Shown one piece after another: positions 31,913-43,925 of a DNA stretch of 64,000 nucleotides. The position numbers and the translations under genes are program-made. The stretch comes from Sulfurisoma sediminicola (GTDB lineage Bacteria; Pseudomonadota; Gammaproteobacteria; Burkholderiales; Rhodocyclaceae). Position 1 is the first letter of the stretch. Every line of letters begins with the position of its first letter. Below the pieces are notes generated by a model. The model had not been told where the DNA came from, searched no databases, and worked only from the letters and a program-made list of their open reading frames with translations. The stretch spans positions 62,001-126,000 of the forward strand of contig NZ_BHVV01000003.1 of NCBI RefSeq assembly GCF_003865015.1, written 5' to 3'.

Positions 31913-32392
31913 ATGAACCGTGCCACCATCGATCTCTGGGTCGGAGTCTTCGTCGCCATCGGCCTCGCCTCGCTGCTTTTCCTTGCCCTGAAGGTCGGCA
32001 ACCTGGCCGCCTCCAGCACGGGCGAGACGTACCGGCTGCAGGCCGAATTTGATAACATCGGCGGGCTCAAGGTTCGGGCGCCGGTGAAAAGCGCGGGGGT
32101 CGTCGTCGGGCGGGTTGCGGACATCGGCTTCGATGCGGAGTCGTACCGCGCGGTGGTGGCGATGAACATCGACAGCCGCTACAAGTTTCCGCGCGACACC
32201 ATCCTGACCATCAACACCTCCGGCCTGCTCGGCGAGCAGTACATCGGCTTCGAGGTCGGCGGCGACACGGAAATGTTCAAGGACGGTGCGATGGTGAAGA
32301 AGACGCAGTCGGCCGTCGTGCTGGAGAAGCTGATCAGTCAGTTCATGTTCAATAAGGCGGCCGAGGACAATGGCGGCGGCGAGAAGAAGTGA
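31913..32392 (+). CDS. mlaD: MlaD, MCE-domain phospholipid-binding protein
   Basis: A 159-residue protein with an N-terminal membrane helix (about residues 8-30) and one MCE domain, including YRLQAEFDNIGGLKVRAPVK and SGLLGEQYIGFEVGGD. MlaD forms a hexameric ring that receives lipid from MlaC at the periplasmic face of MlaFE. The gene starts 3 bases after mlaE. Confidence 0.93.
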   Translation: MNRATIDLWVGVFVAIGLASLLFLALKVGNLAASSTGETYRLQAEFDNIGGLKVRAPVKSAGVVVGRVADIGFDAESYRAVVAMNIDSRYKFPRDTILTINTSGLLGEQYIGFEVGGDTEMFKDGAMVKKTQSAVVLEKLISQFMFNKAAEDNGGGEKK

Positions 32393-32402
32393 GGTGGATG
32401 GC

Positions 32403-33122
32403 GTGGAGAATCTGCTGAGAAGGCGAGTTTCACTGCTTCCGGTGCTGGCGGTCGTCGCCCTGCTGCTCGGCGGCTGCGCCACCTCCGGCAATCCCAAGGA
32501 CCCGATCGAAGGCTTCAACCGCGCCATGTTCGGCGTCAACGAGGGTCTCGACAAGGTGATCTTCAAGCCGGTCGCCACCGGCTACGACGTGGTGCTGCCG
32601 TCACCTGTGAAAACCGGCGTCGCCAACGTCTTCGGCAACCTCGACGATGCCGTCATCGGCGTCAATAACCTGCTGCAGGGCAAGGGCAAGGACGGTTTCT
32701 CCGACTTCGGCCGCGTCCTCCTCAACAGCACCGTCGGCATCTTCGGCCTGTTCGACGTCGCCACCCAGATCGGCCTCGAGAAGCATGACGAGGATTTCGG
32801 CCAGACCTTCGGCCGCTGGGGCATGGGGCCGGGCGCCTACGTCTATTGGCCCGTTTTCGGCTCGCGCACGGTGCGCGACAGTTTCGGCATGTTCCTCGAC
32901 TGGTATGCCGATCCCGTGGTCGCCGTCGTCCACGACGTGCCCGCGCGCAACAGCCTGATCGCGCTGCGCTTCATCAGCCACCGCGCGCAATTTCTGCCGG
33001 CCGACAAGGTGATCGAGGAGGCCGCGCTCGACAAATACGCCTATGTACGGGACGGCTATCTACAGCGTCGCCGCAACGTGATTTATGACGGCAATCCGCC
33101 GCGCGAGAAGGAAGACTTTTAA
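32403..33122 (+). CDS. mlaA: MlaA (VacJ) outer-membrane lipoprotein
   Basis: About 239 residues from GTG 32403, chosen because GAGGTG lies 7 bases upstream; an earlier in-frame start would overlap mlaD by 23 bases. Lipobox LLGGC, then DPIEGFNRAMFGVNEGLDK, GVNNLLQGKGKDGFSDFGR, FGQTFGRWGMGPGAYVYWP and SRTVRDSFG, all standard VacJ motifs. MlaA sits in the outer membrane as a ring that extracts phospholipids from the outer leaflet and passes them to MlaC. Confidence 0.92.
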   Translation: MENLLRRRVSLLPVLAVVALLLGGCATSGNPKDPIEGFNRAMFGVNEGLDKVIFKPVATGYDVVLPSPVKTGVANVFGNLDDAVIGVNNLLQGKGKDGFSDFGRVLLNSTVGIFGLFDVATQIGLEKHDEDFGQTFGRWGMGPGAYVYWPVFGSRTVRDSFGMFLDWYADPVVAVVHDVPARNSLIALRFISHRAQFLPADKVIEEAALDKYAYVRDGYLQRRRNVIYDGNPPREKEDF

Positions 33123-33125
33123 GCC

Positions 33126-33767
33126 GTGAAGAACCCTAATGAATCCCCCATGAAGTGGTTGCTGGGCATCATCGCCGCGCTGTGCCTCAATGCCGGCGCG
33201 CTGGCGCAGGAACTGGCGCCCGACGTCCTCATCAAGAACGTCACCAACGAGGTGCTCGACATCGTCCGCAAGGACAAGGAAATCCAGTCGGGCAGCACCA
33301 GGAAGGCGATCGATCTGGTCGATGCCAAGGTGCTGCCGCATTTCAATTTCACCCGCATGACCCAGCTGGCGGTCGCGCGCGACTGGCGCCAGGCTTCGCC
33401 GGAACAGCAGAAGACGCTGACCGCCGAATTCAGGACCCTGCTGGTGCGCACCTATTCGAAGGCGCTGACGGAGTACAAGAACCAGACCGTCGATTTCAAG
33501 CCGTTCAAGATGCAGCCGGCGGAGACCGACGTCAAGGTCCGCACCCTGATCAACCAGCCCGGCGCCAAGCCGATCGATCTCGACTACTACCTCGAGAAGC
33601 AGCCCAACGGCTGGAAGGTCTACGACATCGAGGTCGGCGGCGTCAGCCTCGTCACCAACTATCGCAGCGAGTTTTCGACTCAGGTGCGGCAGGGCGGCAT
33701 CGATGGCCTGATCGCGACCCTGCAGAAAAAGAACAAGACGGGTGAGGCCACCGTCCCGAAGAAATGA
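33126..33767 (+). CDS. mlaC: MlaC periplasmic phospholipid-binding protein
   Basis: A 213-residue protein (Ttg2/MlaC family) starting at GTG 33126, with AGGAAG about 12 bases upstream; ATG 33150 would give a shorter but complete signal peptide ending GALAQE. The body includes KVLPHFNFTRMTQLAVARDW and LIKNVTNEVLDIV, typical of MlaC. It shuttles phospholipid between MlaA and MlaFEDB. Confidence 0.92.
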   Translation: MKNPNESPMKWLLGIIAALCLNAGALAQELAPDVLIKNVTNEVLDIVRKDKEIQSGSTRKAIDLVDAKVLPHFNFTRMTQLAVARDWRQASPEQQKTLTAEFRTLLVRTYSKALTEYKNQTVDFKPFKMQPAETDVKVRTLINQPGAKPIDLDYYLEKQPNGWKVYDIEVGGVSLVTNYRSEFSTQVRQGGIDGLIATLQKKNKTGEATVPKK

Positions 33768-33792
33768 GTGTGTCTGCCGCAATGCCGCGGGT

Positions 33793-34083
33793 ATGCTCAT
33801 GGCGATAAGCAGCGCCGGCGATCGCATTGCCGTGGACGGGGCGATGACCCTGCCGATGGCGACGAACCTGCTGAACGAGGGCAACGCGCTGATTGCGGAC
33901 GGACTCGATCTCGTCGATCTGTCCGCCGTCACCGACGTAGACTCCTCGGGTCTCGCCGTGGTCTTCGGCTGGCTGCGCGCCGCCAAGGCGCAGGGCAAGG
34001 TCATCCGCGTCGCCAATCCGCCGGAGGATTTCATCAGCCTCGCCGAGGTCTATGGCGTGGCCGACCAGTTGCCGCTCGCCTGA
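33793..34083 (+). CDS. mlaB: MlaB, STAS-domain regulator of the Mla transporter
   Basis: A 96-residue STAS domain from ATG 33793 (ATG 33799 also possible). The motif LVDLSAVTDVDSSGLAVVFG is the conserved STAS helix start, with the S-S-G site. MlaB binds MlaF in the cytoplasm and stabilises the transporter. It is last in the mla set, 25 bases after mlaC. Confidence 0.85.
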   Translation: MLMAISSAGDRIAVDGAMTLPMATNLLNEGNALIADGLDLVDLSAVTDVDSSGLAVVFGWLRAAKAQGKVIRVANPPEDFISLAEVYGVADQLPLA

Positions 34084-34116
34084 CGGCGCCGCTGCTTCTC
34101 CGCGTTTTCCCGTTCC

Positions 34117-34848
34117 ATGGTTCCCGCTCTCCGCATTGCCGGCGTCACCAAGCGCTTCGGTACGACCCGGGCGCTGGCCGGCATCGACCTCGAAGTGGCG
34201 CAGGGCGAGTTCTTTGGCCTGCTCGGCCCCAATGGCGCCGGCAAGACCACGCTGATCTCGGCACTGGCGGGGCTGGTGCGGCCCGACAGCGGGCGCCTCG
34301 AAGTGATGGGTCACGATGTCCAGGCCGATTACCGCCAGGCCCGGCTCAAGCTCGGCGTGGTGCCGCAGGAACTGGTGTTCGATCCCTTCTTTTCGGTGCG
34401 CCAGACCCTGCGCATCCAGTCCGGCTACTACGGCATCCGCCGCAACGATGACTGGATCGACGAGATCCTCGCCAACCTCGACCTCGCGGGCAAGGCCGAA
34501 GCCAACATGCGCTCGCTCTCGGGCGGCATGAAGCGCCGCGTGCTGGTGGCGCAGGCCCTGGTACACAAGCCGCCGGTGATCGTGCTCGACGAGCCGACCG
34601 CCGGCGTCGATGTCGAACTGCGCCAGGGCCTGTGGCGCTTCATCCGCCGGCTCAACGGCGAGGGCCACAGCATCGTCCTGACGACGCACTACCTGGAAGA
34701 GGCCGAGACGCAGTGCGGACGCATCGCCATGATGAAGGCCGGCCGCATCGTCGCGCTCGACAGCACGGGGAACCTGCTGCGGCGCTTCGGCGACGGCACA
34801 ACCAATCTCGAAGACGCCTTCATGCGCGTGATGAAGGAAGCCGCATGA
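34117..34848 (+). CDS. yadG: YadG-like ABC transporter ATP-binding protein
   Basis: A 243-residue ABC-2-type ATPase. Walker A GPNGAGKTT, signature LSGGMKRRVLVAQAL, Walker B VIVLDEPTAGVD, H-loop LTTHYLEEAE. It belongs to the CcmA/YadG group that works with a separate ABC-2 permease, here the next gene, which it overlaps by 4 bases. The substrate is unknown. In beta- and gammaproteobacteria this pair often lies between mlaB and the bolA-like gene. Confidence 0.88.
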   Translation: MVPALRIAGVTKRFGTTRALAGIDLEVAQGEFFGLLGPNGAGKTTLISALAGLVRPDSGRLEVMGHDVQADYRQARLKLGVVPQELVFDPFFSVRQTLRIQSGYYGIRRNDDWIDEILANLDLAGKAEANMRSLSGGMKRRVLVAQALVHKPPVIVLDEPTAGVDVELRQGLWRFIRRLNGEGHSIVLTTHYLEEAETQCGRIAMMKAGRIVALDSTGNLLRRFGDGTTNLEDAFMRVMKEAA

Positions 34849-35600
34849 TTGGCTTTCTCACGCTTCTCCAGAAGGAAATCCTGCGCTTCTGGAAGGTCGG
34901 CTTCCAGACCGTCGCCGCGCCGGTGGTCACCGCCTTGCTCTACCTGCTGATCTTCTCCCATGTGCTCGAGGACCACGTGCGCATCTACGACAACGTCCCC
35001 TACACGGCTTTCCTCGTGCCCGGGCTGGTGATGATGTCGATATTGCAGAACGCCTTCGCCAATTCCTCGTCGTCGCTGATCCAGTCCAAGGTCACCGGCA
35101 GCGTCGTCTTCATGCTGCTGGCGCCGATTTCCTATCGCGCCTTCTGGGCGGCCTACGTCGGCGCCGCGGCGCTGCGCGGCCTGCTGGTCGGACTCGGCGT
35201 GTTCCTGGTGACGCTCGGCTTCACCGGCGCGCGGCTGGAGGCGCCGCTGTGGATACTCGTCTTCGCCGTGCTCGGCGGCGCGGTGCTCGGCACGCTCGGC
35301 GTCATCGCCGGCATCTGGTCCGACAAGTTCGACCAGCTCGCCGCCTTCCAGAATTTCCTGATCATGCCGCTGACCTTCCTTTCCGGCGTGTTCTATTCCA
35401 TCCACTCCCTGCCGCCGTTCTGGCAGCAGGTGTCGCATTGGAACCCGGTCTTTTACATGATCGACGGCTTCCGCTACGGATTTTTCGCCTTGTCCGACGT
35501 GTCGCCGTGGCAGAGCCTGGCGGTGGTCGGGGTATGCTTCGTACTTCTCGCCGCGGTGACGCTGGAGTTGCTGCGTCGCGGCTACAAACTGAGGATGTGA
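34845..35600 (+). CDS. yadH: YadH-like ABC-2 transporter permease
   Basis: 251 residues from the ATG at 34845 (overlap ATGA with the ATPase gene). Six predicted membrane helices and the ABC-2 motif region NAFANSSSSLIQSKVTGSV. The late segment IMPLTFLSGVFYSIHSLPPF is the conserved ABC-2 signature. Partner of the preceding ATPase; exported substrate unknown. Confidence 0.88.
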   Translation: MIGFLTLLQKEILRFWKVGFQTVAAPVVTALLYLLIFSHVLEDHVRIYDNVPYTAFLVPGLVMMSILQNAFANSSSSLIQSKVTGSVVFMLLAPISYRAFWAAYVGAAALRGLLVGLGVFLVTLGFTGARLEAPLWILVFAVLGGAVLGTLGVIAGIWSDKFDQLAAFQNFLIMPLTFLSGVFYSIHSLPPFWQQVSHWNPVFYMIDGFRYGFFALSDVSPWQSLAVVGVCFVLLAAVTLELLRRGYKLRM

Positions 35601-35602
35601 CC

Positions 35603-37118
<1,516 letters not shown>

Positions 37119-37122
37119 CCCC

Positions 37123-37764
37123 ATGAATGGAATCACCATAGCGCTCTCCAAGGGCCGCATCTTCGAGGAAACCCTGCCGCTGCTGGCGGCCGCCGGCATC
37201 GTGCCGAGCGAGAACCCGGAGTCCTCGCGCAAGCTGATCATAGGCACCAATCGACCCGACGTGCGCGTCGTCATCGTGCGCGCCTCCGACGTGCCGACCT
37301 ACGTGCAGTACGGCGCGGCCGACCTCGGCATCGCCGGCAAGGACGTGCTGCTCGAGCACGGCGGCGCCGGCCTCTACCAGCCGCTCGACCTCAAGATCGC
37401 CAAGTGCCGCATGTGCGTCGCCGCGCCGGCCGGCTTCGACTACGCCGCCGCGGTGCGCCGCGGCGCACGGCTGCGCGTCGCCACCAAGTACATCAACACC
37501 GCACGCGAGCACTTCGCCGCCAAGGGCGTGCATGTCGACCTGATCAAGCTCTACGGATCGATGGAGCTGGCGCCGCTGGCCGGCCTGGCCGAGGCCATCG
37601 TAGACCTCGTCTCGTCGGGCGGAACCTTGAAGGCCAACAATCTCGTCGAGGTCGAGGACATCATGCCGATCTCTTCCCGCCTGGTGGTCAACCAGGCCGC
37701 GCTCAAGCTCAAGCGCGATCTGCTGCAGCCGGTCATCGACGCCTTCGCCGGAGCGGTCAAATGA
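37123..37764 (+). CDS. hisG: ATP phosphoribosyltransferase HisG (short form)
   Basis: A 213-residue short-form HisG, which needs HisZ as regulatory subunit in other bacteria; no hisZ is in the window. Motifs: [15 protein letters not shown] at the start, [15 protein letters not shown], and the PRPP loop region [17 protein letters not shown]. It carries out the first step of histidine synthesis. The stop overlaps the hisD start as ATGA. Confidence 0.94.
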   Translation: MNGITIALSKGRIFEETLPLLAAAGIVPSENPESSRKLIIGTNRPDVRVVIVRASDVPTYVQYGAADLGIAGKDVLLEHGGAGLYQPLDLKIAKCRMCVAAPAGFDYAAAVRRGARLRVATKYINTAREHFAAKGVHVDLIKLYGSMELAPLAGLAEAIVDLVSSGGTLKANNLVEVEDIMPISSRLVVNQAALKLKRDLLQPVIDAFAGAVK

Positions 37765-39059
37765 ACATTCGCCGCCTGTCCACCCGCGATCCCGAATTCC
37801 TGGCCACGCTCGATGCGCTGCTCGCCTTCGACAACTCGACCGACGAGGCCATCGAGAAGACCGTCGCCGAAATCCTCGCCAGCGTGCGCAAGCAGGGCGA
37901 TGTCGCCGTGCTCGACTACACCCGCCGCTTCGACAAGCTCGAGGCGGCGACCATGGCGCAGCTGGAACTGCCCAAGGACGAACTCAAGGCGGCCTTCGAC
38001 GGTTTGCCCGCCGCGCAGCGCACCGCGCTCGAACAGGCTGCCGCCCGCGTGAAGAGCTACCACGAGCGGCAGAAGCTCGAGTCATGGGAATACACCGAAG
38101 CCGACGGCACGCGGCTGGGCCAGAAGGTCACGCCGCTCGACCGCGTCGGTCTTTACGTTCCCGGGGGCAAGGCCGCCTACCCGAGTTCGGTGCTGATGAA
38201 CGCGATGCCGGCCAAGGTCGCCGGGGTCCGCGAACTCATCATGGTGGTACCGACGCCCCGTGGAGAAAAAAATGCGCTGGTGCTGGCTGCTGCGCACCTG
38301 GTCGGCGTCGACCGCGTATTCACCATCGGCGGGGCGCAGGCCGTGGCCGCGCTGGCCTACGGTACCCGGACGATCCCGCAGGTGGACAAGATCGTCGGTC
38401 CCGGCAATGCCTATGTCGCCAGCGCCAAGCGCCGCGTCTTCGGCACCGTCGGCATCGACATGGTGGCCGGCCCTTCGGAAGTGCTGGTCATTTCCGACGG
38501 CTCGGGTGACCCGGAGTGGACGGCGATCGACCTCTTCGCCCAGGCCGAGCACGACGAGCTGGCGCAGTCCATCCTGCTCTGTCCCGACGCCGGCTATCTC
38601 GACCGCGTCGCCGCGAGCATCGAGAAACTGCTGCCGACCATGCCGAGGAAGGACGTCATCGCCGCGTCGATCGAAGGTCGCGGTGCGCTGATTCACGTGA
38701 CCGACCTCGACGAGGCCTGCGTCATCGCCAACCGCATCGCGCCCGAGCACCTCGAGCTTTCGGTCGAGAATCCGCGCGCGCTGGTCGACAAGATCCGCCA
38801 CGCCGGCGCGATCTTCATGGGCCATTACACTTCCGAGTCGCTCGGCGACTACTGCGCCGGGCCCAACCACGTGTTGCCGACCTCGCGCAGCGCGCGCTTC
38901 TCCAGTCCGCTCGGCGTCTACGACTTCCAGAAGCGCTCGAGCCTGATCGAGGTCTCGGAGGCCGGCGCGCAGGCGCTGGGACCGATCGCGGCGACGCTGG
39001 CGCATGGCGAGGGGCTGACGGCGCATGCGCGCGCGGCGGAGCTGCGCCTCAAGACTTGA
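37761..39059 (+). CDS. hisD: Histidinol dehydrogenase HisD
   Basis: 432 residues from the ATG at 37761. Typical motifs are [50 protein letters not shown] and [11 protein letters not shown]. Zinc ligands and catalytic histidines are in the [11 protein letters not shown] and APEHLEL regions. It makes the last two oxidations to histidine and uses NAD. Length is as expected. Confidence 0.95.
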   Translation: MNIRRLSTRDPEFLATLDALLAFDNSTDEAIEKTVAEILASVRKQGDVAVLDYTRRFDKLEAATMAQLELPKDELKAAFDGLPAAQRTALEQAAARVKSYHERQKLESWEYTEADGTRLGQKVTPLDRVGLYVPGGKAAYPSSVLMNAMPAKVAGVRELIMVVPTPRGEKNALVLAAAHLVGVDRVFTIGGAQAVAALAYGTRTIPQVDKIVGPGNAYVASAKRRVFGTVGIDMVAGPSEVLVISDGSGDPEWTAIDLFAQAEHDELAQSILLCPDAGYLDRVAASIEKLLPTMPRKDVIAASIEGRGALIHVTDLDEACVIANRIAPEHLELSVENPRALVDKIRHAGAIFMGHYTSESLGDYCAGPNHVLPTSRSARFSSPLGVYDFQKRSSLIEVSEAGAQALGPIAATLAHGEGLTAHARAAELRLKT

Positions 39060-39174
39060 GTCATAGGCGTTTGCCGTATCGCGGCGAGCCTGTCAACTGA
39101 TCAAGGTCAAGGTTCCGCGGGTTTTTATCCGCTATGTTGCAGTTCTCTGCCACTTCCTGAGGAGGAGGATGATC

Positions 39175-39987
39175 ATGGGCATGTTCGACTGGTTCAAAAG
39201 CATTGTTCAGGGGGACGGCAAGTCGGCTGCAGCTCCTGTCGCACCCGGCGACGAAAAGGGTGCCGAGGTGGGTGGACTGAACTTCAAGACGGCCATCGAC
39301 GCCCATCTGAAGTGGAAGACCCGACTGGAAACCTACATCAACGGCACCAGCACCGAGGATCTGAAGGTCGAGGTCGTGTCCCGCGACGACCAGTGTCCGC
39401 TCGGCAAATGGATCTACGACAAGGGCGGCGAGAAGTATGGTTTCTCGGAAACCTTCTTCGACATGAAGGCGCACCATGCCAATTTCCATCGCTGTGCCGG
39501 CAGCGTGCTGACGGCGGCGCAGGCCGGCGACAAGGCAACGGCTACCTCGCTGTTGCACGGCGGCGATTACCTGAAGGCATCCGAACGGGTCAAGATGCTG
39601 TTGGCGCGGATGTTCATGATCGCCTCCGACGGCAAGGAAGCCATCGATGCCCACCTGATGTGGAAGAAGCGGCTGCAGGCCTACATCAACGGCGAAAGCA
39701 AGGAAGACCTCAAGGTCGAGGTCGTGTCGCGCGACGACCAATGCACCCTCGGTCACTGGATCAACGGCATCGGCGGCGAGCGCTTCGGCCACCTGCCGGC
39801 GTTCGCGGTGATCAAGTCACGCCACGCCCATTTCCATCGCTGCGCCGGCGAGGTGCTGGCCACGGCCCAGAAGGACAACAAGGCTGCGGCGCTGCACATG
39901 CTCGAGGAAGGGGCCTACCCCGATGCCTCGGATCAGGTGGCCGCGGCCATCGTCGACCTCTTCGAGCGGCAGAAGGCCGCGGGCTGA
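39175..39987 (+). CDS. Stand-alone protein with two CZB (chemoreceptor zinc-binding) domains
   Basis: About 270 residues from ATG 39175, chosen because GAGGAGG lies 6 bases upstream (ATG 39169 abuts it). An amphipathic start MGMFDWFKSIV precedes two tandem CZB domains (about residues 35-145 and 155-260). Each shows the pattern (A)HL.WK.RL..YING, then DDQC.LG.WI, then H..FHRCAG, giving the usual three His and one Cys zinc ligands. CZB domains in chemoreceptors and diguanylate cyclases sense zinc or hypochlorous acid. Here no output domain is attached. It lies between hisD and an inverted hisC, with its stop next to the hisC stop. Confidence 0.85.
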   Translation: MGMFDWFKSIVQGDGKSAAAPVAPGDEKGAEVGGLNFKTAIDAHLKWKTRLETYINGTSTEDLKVEVVSRDDQCPLGKWIYDKGGEKYGFSETFFDMKAHHANFHRCAGSVLTAAQAGDKATATSLLHGGDYLKASERVKMLLARMFMIASDGKEAIDAHLMWKKRLQAYINGESKEDLKVEVVSRDDQCTLGHWINGIGGERFGHLPAFAVIKSRHAHFHRCAGEVLATAQKDNKAAALHMLEEGAYPDASDQVAAAIVDLFERQKAAG

Positions 39988-39990
39988 GGC

Positions 39991-41058
39991 TCAGCGCGAT
40001 GCCGTAATATCCCGCAGCGCGCCGACCAGCGCCGCGCATTGCTCGTCGGTGCCGACGGTGATGCGCAGGAACTGGTCGATCCTCGGCTGCTTGAAGTGGC
40101 GCACGATGATCGAGCGTTGCCGTAGCGCCAGGGCCGACTTTTCGGCATCGTGCTGCGGGTGGCGGGCGAAGACGAAGTTGGCACCCGAGGGCAGGACTTC
40201 GAAACCCAGGGCTTCCAGATCGGCCACCAGTTTCGTGCGACTGCGTATGACCGCCTGGCGCGTGCGGTCGAACCACTCGCGGTCTTCGAGCGCGGCCACC
40301 GCACCGGCGATGGCGAGGCGGTCGAGCGGGTAGGAGTTGAAGCTGTTCTTTACCCGCTCCAGCGCCTCGATGAGGTCGGCATGGCCGACGGCGAAGCCGA
40401 CGCGCAGGCCGGCGAGCGAGCGCGACTTGGAGAAAGTCTGCACCACCAGCAGGTTCGGGTAACGCCTGACCAGCGCCACGGCCGATTCGGCGCCGAAGTC
40501 CACGTAGGCCTCGTCGATCACCACCACGGAATCAGGATTGGCATCGAGCAGCCGGGCGATGTCGGCCAGGGGCAGCGCGCGCCCGGTCGGGGCGTTGGGG
40601 TTGGGGAAGATGATGCCGCCATTGGGCTTCGCATAGTCGCCGACGCGGATGGCGAAGGCATCGTCGAGCGGCACCGTCTGGTACGCGACACCATAGAGGC
40701 CGCAATAGACCGGATAGAAGCTGTAGCTGATGTCGGGGAAGAGGATCGGCTTGTCGTGCTTGAGCAGGGCGAGGAAGACGTGGGCCAGCACCTCGTCGGA
40801 GCCGTTGCCGACGAAGACGTTGCGCGGCTCGATGTCGCCGAAGAAGCTGGCCACGGCCGACTTGAGGCGGTCGGCATTGGGGTCGGGGTAGAGCCGCAGC
40901 CCGTCGTTGATCTCTCCGCGCAACGCTTCCAATGCCTTGGGCGACGGCCCGTAGGGATTCTCGTTGGTGTTGAGCTTGACCAGGTTGGCGAGCTTGGGTT
41001 GCTCGCCCGGAACGTAGGGCGTGAGACCCTTGACGACGGTGCTCCAGAATCGGCTCAT
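39991..41058 (-). CDS. hisC: Histidinol-phosphate aminotransferase HisC
   Basis: 355 residues from the ATG at 41058. Fold-type I PLP enzyme: substrate end [19 protein letters not shown] loop [16 protein letters not shown], and the PLP lysine in [18 protein letters not shown]. The motif set is HisC-specific. It is on the opposite strand from all other his genes in the window, convergent with the CZB gene (3 bases apart) and divergent from hisB (76 bases). Confidence 0.94.
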   Translation of the reverse strand: MSRFWSTVVKGLTPYVPGEQPKLANLVKLNTNENPYGPSPKALEALRGEINDGLRLYPDPNADRLKSAVASFFGDIEPRNVFVGNGSDEVLAHVFLALLKHDKPILFPDISYSFYPVYCGLYGVAYQTVPLDDAFAIRVGDYAKPNGGIIFPNPNAPTGRALPLADIARLLDANPDSVVVIDEAYVDFGAESAVALVRRYPNLLVVQTFSKSRSLAGLRVGFAVGHADLIEALERVKNSFNSYPLDRLAIAGAVAALEDREWFDRTRQAVIRSRTKLVADLEALGFEVLPSGANFVFARHPQHDAEKSALALRQRSIIVRHFKQPRIDQFLRITVGTDEQCAALVGALRDITASR

Positions 41059-41134
41059 GACTGCGGCAGGGTGGCTTTGCGGTAGGCGTGAAATGGTATC
41101 ATGCGCTCTCGATTCAACCATGAAGCCTACTGCG

Positions 41135-41722
41135 ATGCGCAGCGCCGAAGTCCAACGCAACACCCTCGAGACCCGCATCCGGGTCAAGGTCGATCTCGAC
41201 GGCAGCGGCAAGTCCAGGCTCGCCACCGGCGTCGGCTTCTTCGACCACATGCTCGACCAAATCGCGCGCCACGGCATGCTCGACCTCGAGGTCGAGGCGC
41301 AGGGCGACCTGCACATCGACGCCCACCATACCGTCGAGGACGTCGGCATCACCTTCGGCCAGGCGCTGGCGCAGGCCTGGGGCGACAAGAAGGGCCTCGT
41401 CCGCTACGGCCATGCCTACGTTCCGCTCGACGAGGCGCTGTCGCGCGTGGTCATCGATCTCTCGGGCCGTCCCGGGCTGACCTTCAACGTCGATTTCGTG
41501 CGCGGCAGCGTCGGCGAGTTCGATGTCGACCTCGTGCGCGAGTTCTTCCAGGGCCTGGTCAATCACGCCAACGCGACGGTGCATATCGACAACCTGCGCG
41601 GCGACAATGCCCACCACCAGGCCGAGACGGTATTCAAGGCCTTCGGCCGCGCCTTGCGCATGGCGGTCGATGCCGACCCGCGCGCGGCCGGTGCGATCCC
41701 CTCGACCAAGGGCAGTCTCTGA
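41135..41722 (+). CDS. hisB: Imidazoleglycerol-phosphate dehydratase HisB
   Basis: 195 residues from ATG 41135; ATG 41120 is in frame and adds five residues, but [15 protein letters not shown] matches the usual family start. Monofunctional IGPD with the manganese-binding motifs [24 protein letters not shown], a second set in [10 protein letters not shown], and [21 protein letters not shown] at 41097-41102 may be the -10 box of a promoter for the hisB-to-tat genes. Confidence 0.94.
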   Translation: MRSAEVQRNTLETRIRVKVDLDGSGKSRLATGVGFFDHMLDQIARHGMLDLEVEAQGDLHIDAHHTVEDVGITFGQALAQAWGDKKGLVRYGHAYVPLDEALSRVVIDLSGRPGLTFNVDFVRGSVGEFDVDLVREFFQGLVNHANATVHIDNLRGDNAHHQAETVFKAFGRALRMAVDADPRAAGAIPSTKGSL

Positions 41723-41732
41723 TTCCTGCGCC

Positions 41733-42371
41733 ATGACTACCGTAGCTGTCGTCGATTACGGCATGGGTAACCTGCGTTCGGTCGCCAAGGCGATCGAGCA
41801 TGTCGCCCCCCACGCGCAGGTCCTCGTCACCGCCGATCCGGCGCAGGTCGCTCAGGCGGCCCGCGTCGTCGTGCCCGGCCAGGGGGCGATGCCCGACTGC
41901 ATGCGGGAACTGAACGAGCGCGGCCTGCGCCAGGCGGTGATCGACGCCGCGGCGAACAAGCCTTTCCTCGGCATCTGCATCGGCCTGCAGATGCTGTTCG
42001 AGCACAGCGAGGAGGGCGACGTGCCCGGCCTCGGCGTGATCAATGGGAAGGTGCGGCGCTTTCCGCACGAGGCGATGGTGTCCACCGACGGCAGCCGCCT
42101 CAAGGTGCCGCACATGGGCTGGAACGAGGTCGAGCAGGCCGAACCGCACGCGATGTGGAACGGCATCGGCAACGGCAGCCGCTTCTACTTCGTGCACAGC
42201 TACTATGTCGAACCGGCCCAGCCCGACGTGATCGCCGGCTCCACCGTCTACGGCATCCCCTTTACCAGTGCGGTGGCGCGGGATAACATCTTCGCCGTCC
42301 AGTTCCACCCCGAGAAAAGCGCCGAATCCGGCCTGCGGCTCCTCGGCAACTTCATGAGCTGGAATCCCTGA
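41733..42371 (+). CDS. hisH: Imidazole glycerol phosphate synthase, glutaminase subunit HisH
   Basis: 212 residues from ATG 41733. Class I glutamine amidotransferase triad: nucleophile C82 in [11 protein letters not shown], and H and E in [13 protein letters not shown]-terminal [17 protein letters not shown] is typical. It feeds ammonia to HisF, encoded two genes downstream. Confidence 0.95.
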   Translation: MTTVAVVDYGMGNLRSVAKAIEHVAPHAQVLVTADPAQVAQAARVVVPGQGAMPDCMRELNERGLRQAVIDAAANKPFLGICIGLQMLFEHSEEGDVPGLGVINGKVRRFPHEAMVSTDGSRLKVPHMGWNEVEQAEPHAMWNGIGNGSRFYFVHSYYVEPAQPDVIAGSTVYGIPFTSAVARDNIFAVQFHPEKSAESGLRLLGNFMSWNP

Positions 42372-42390
42372 TTCCCGACGAGTTCCCACC

Positions 42391-43146
42391 ATGCTGCTGA
42401 TACCCGCGATCGATCTCAAGGATGGCCAGTGCGTCCGCCTCAAGCAGGGCGTGATGGACGGGGCCACCGTCTTCTCCGAGAATCCTGCCGAAATGGCGCG
42501 CCACTGGATAAATCAGGGCGCGCGCCGGCTGCACCTCGTCGACCTCAACGGCGCCTTCGCCGGCAAGCCCAAGAACGAGCCGGCGATCAAGGCGATCCTG
42601 CAGGAAGTCGGCGAGGAGATTCCGGTGCAACTCGGTGGCGGCATCCGCGACCTCGACACCATCGAGCGCTGCCTCGACGACGGCATCAGCTACGTCATCA
42701 TCGGCACGGCCGCGGTGAAGAACCCCGGTTTTCTGCATGACGCCTGCACCGCCTTTCCCGGCCACATCATCGTCGGCCTCGACGCCAAGGACGGCAAGGT
42801 GGCCGTCGACGGCTGGTCGAAGATGACCGGCCACGACGTCATCGACCTGGCGAAGAAGTTCGAGGACTACGGCGTCGAAGCCGTGATCTACACCGACATC
42901 GGCCGCGACGGCATGCTCTCCGGCGTCAATGTCGACGCCACCGTCAAGCTGGCGCAGGCGCTGAAGATCCCCGTCATCGCCTCCGGCGGCATCGCCAGCG
43001 TCGACGACGTCAAGGCGCTGTGCGCGGTCGCCGACGAGGGCATCATGGGCGCGATCACCGGCCGCGCCATCTACGAAGGCAGGCTCGACTTCAAGAAGGC
43101 CCAGGCCGAAGCTGACAAATGCGCCGGCAAGGGCGCGAAGAAATAG
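42391..43146 (+). CDS. hisA: Phosphoribosylformimino-5-aminoimidazole carboxamide ribotide isomerase HisA
   Basis: A 251-residue TIM-barrel isomerase. Starts [20 protein letters not shown] with catalytic D8, the second catalytic Asp in [13 protein letters not shown], and phosphate-binding LGGGIRD and ASGGIAS loops. The C-terminal end is lysine-rich. It lies in the his operon between hisH and hisF. Confidence 0.95.
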   Translation: MLLIPAIDLKDGQCVRLKQGVMDGATVFSENPAEMARHWINQGARRLHLVDLNGAFAGKPKNEPAIKAILQEVGEEIPVQLGGGIRDLDTIERCLDDGISYVIIGTAAVKNPGFLHDACTAFPGHIIVGLDAKDGKVAVDGWSKMTGHDVIDLAKKFEDYGVEAVIYTDIGRDGMLSGVNVDATVKLAQALKIPVIASGGIASVDDVKALCAVADEGIMGAITGRAIYEGRLDFKKAQAEADKCAGKGAKK

Positions 43147-43166
43147 GCGCTTGGCGACCTGATCCC

Positions 43167-43925
43167 ATGCTCGCCAAGCGCATCATTCCCTGTCTCGACG
43201 TCAAGGCCGGCCGCGTGGTCAAGGGCGTCAATTTCGTCTCCCTGCGCGACGCCGGCGACCCGGTAGAGATCGCCCGCCGCTACGATGAACAGGGTGCCGA
43301 CGAGATCACCTTCCTCGACATCACCGCCAGCTCCGACGAGCGCGACATCATCCTGCACATCGTCGAGGCGTGCGCCGAGCAGGTGTTCATTCCGCTGACG
43401 GTCGGCGGCGGCGTGCGCAAGGTCGAGGACGTGCGCCGGCTGCTCAACGCCGGTGCCGACAAGGTCAGCATGAACACCGCCGCGGTGCAGAACCCGGACC
43501 TCGTCGCCGAAGCCTCGGCCAAGGTCGGCTCGCAGTGCATCGTCGTCGCCATCGATGCCAAGCAGACCTCTCCCGGCAAGTGGGAGGTGTTCACCCACGG
43601 CGGCCGCAACAACACCCACATCGACGCCATCGAGTGGGCGCGGAAAGTCGAGTCCCTCGGCGCCGGCGAAATCCTGCTCACCAGCATGGATCGCGACGGC
43701 ACCAAGAACGGCTTCGACCTGGCGCTGACCCGTGGCGTATCCGAAGCCGTGGGCATTCCGGTCATCGCCAGCGGCGGCGTCGGCAACCTGCAGCACCTGG
43801 CCGACGGTGTCACCGAGGGCAAGGCCGACGCGGTGCTGGCCGCGAGCATCTTCCACTACGGCGAATACACGGTGAAGCAGGCCAAGGAATTCATGCGTTC
43901 GCGCGGCATCGAGGTCAGGCTTTGA
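43167..43925 (+). CDS. hisF: Imidazole glycerol phosphate synthase, cyclase subunit HisF
   Basis: 252 residues from the ATG at 43167. TIM barrel with catalytic D11 in [20 protein letters not shown] and D130-type Asp in VVAIDAKQ, plus phosphate loops TVGGGVRK and ASGGVGN. It works as a complex with HisH. The stop overlaps the hisI TTG start (TTGA). Confidence 0.95.
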   Translation: MLAKRIIPCLDVKAGRVVKGVNFVSLRDAGDPVEIARRYDEQGADEITFLDITASSDERDIILHIVEACAEQVFIPLTVGGGVRKVEDVRRLLNAGADKVSMNTAAVQNPDLVAEASAKVGSQCIVVAIDAKQTSPGKWEVFTHGGRNNTHIDAIEWARKVESLGAGEILLTSMDRDGTKNGFDLALTRGVSEAVGIPVIASGGVGNLQHLADGVTEGKADAVLAASIFHYGEYTVKQAKEFMRSRGIEVRL

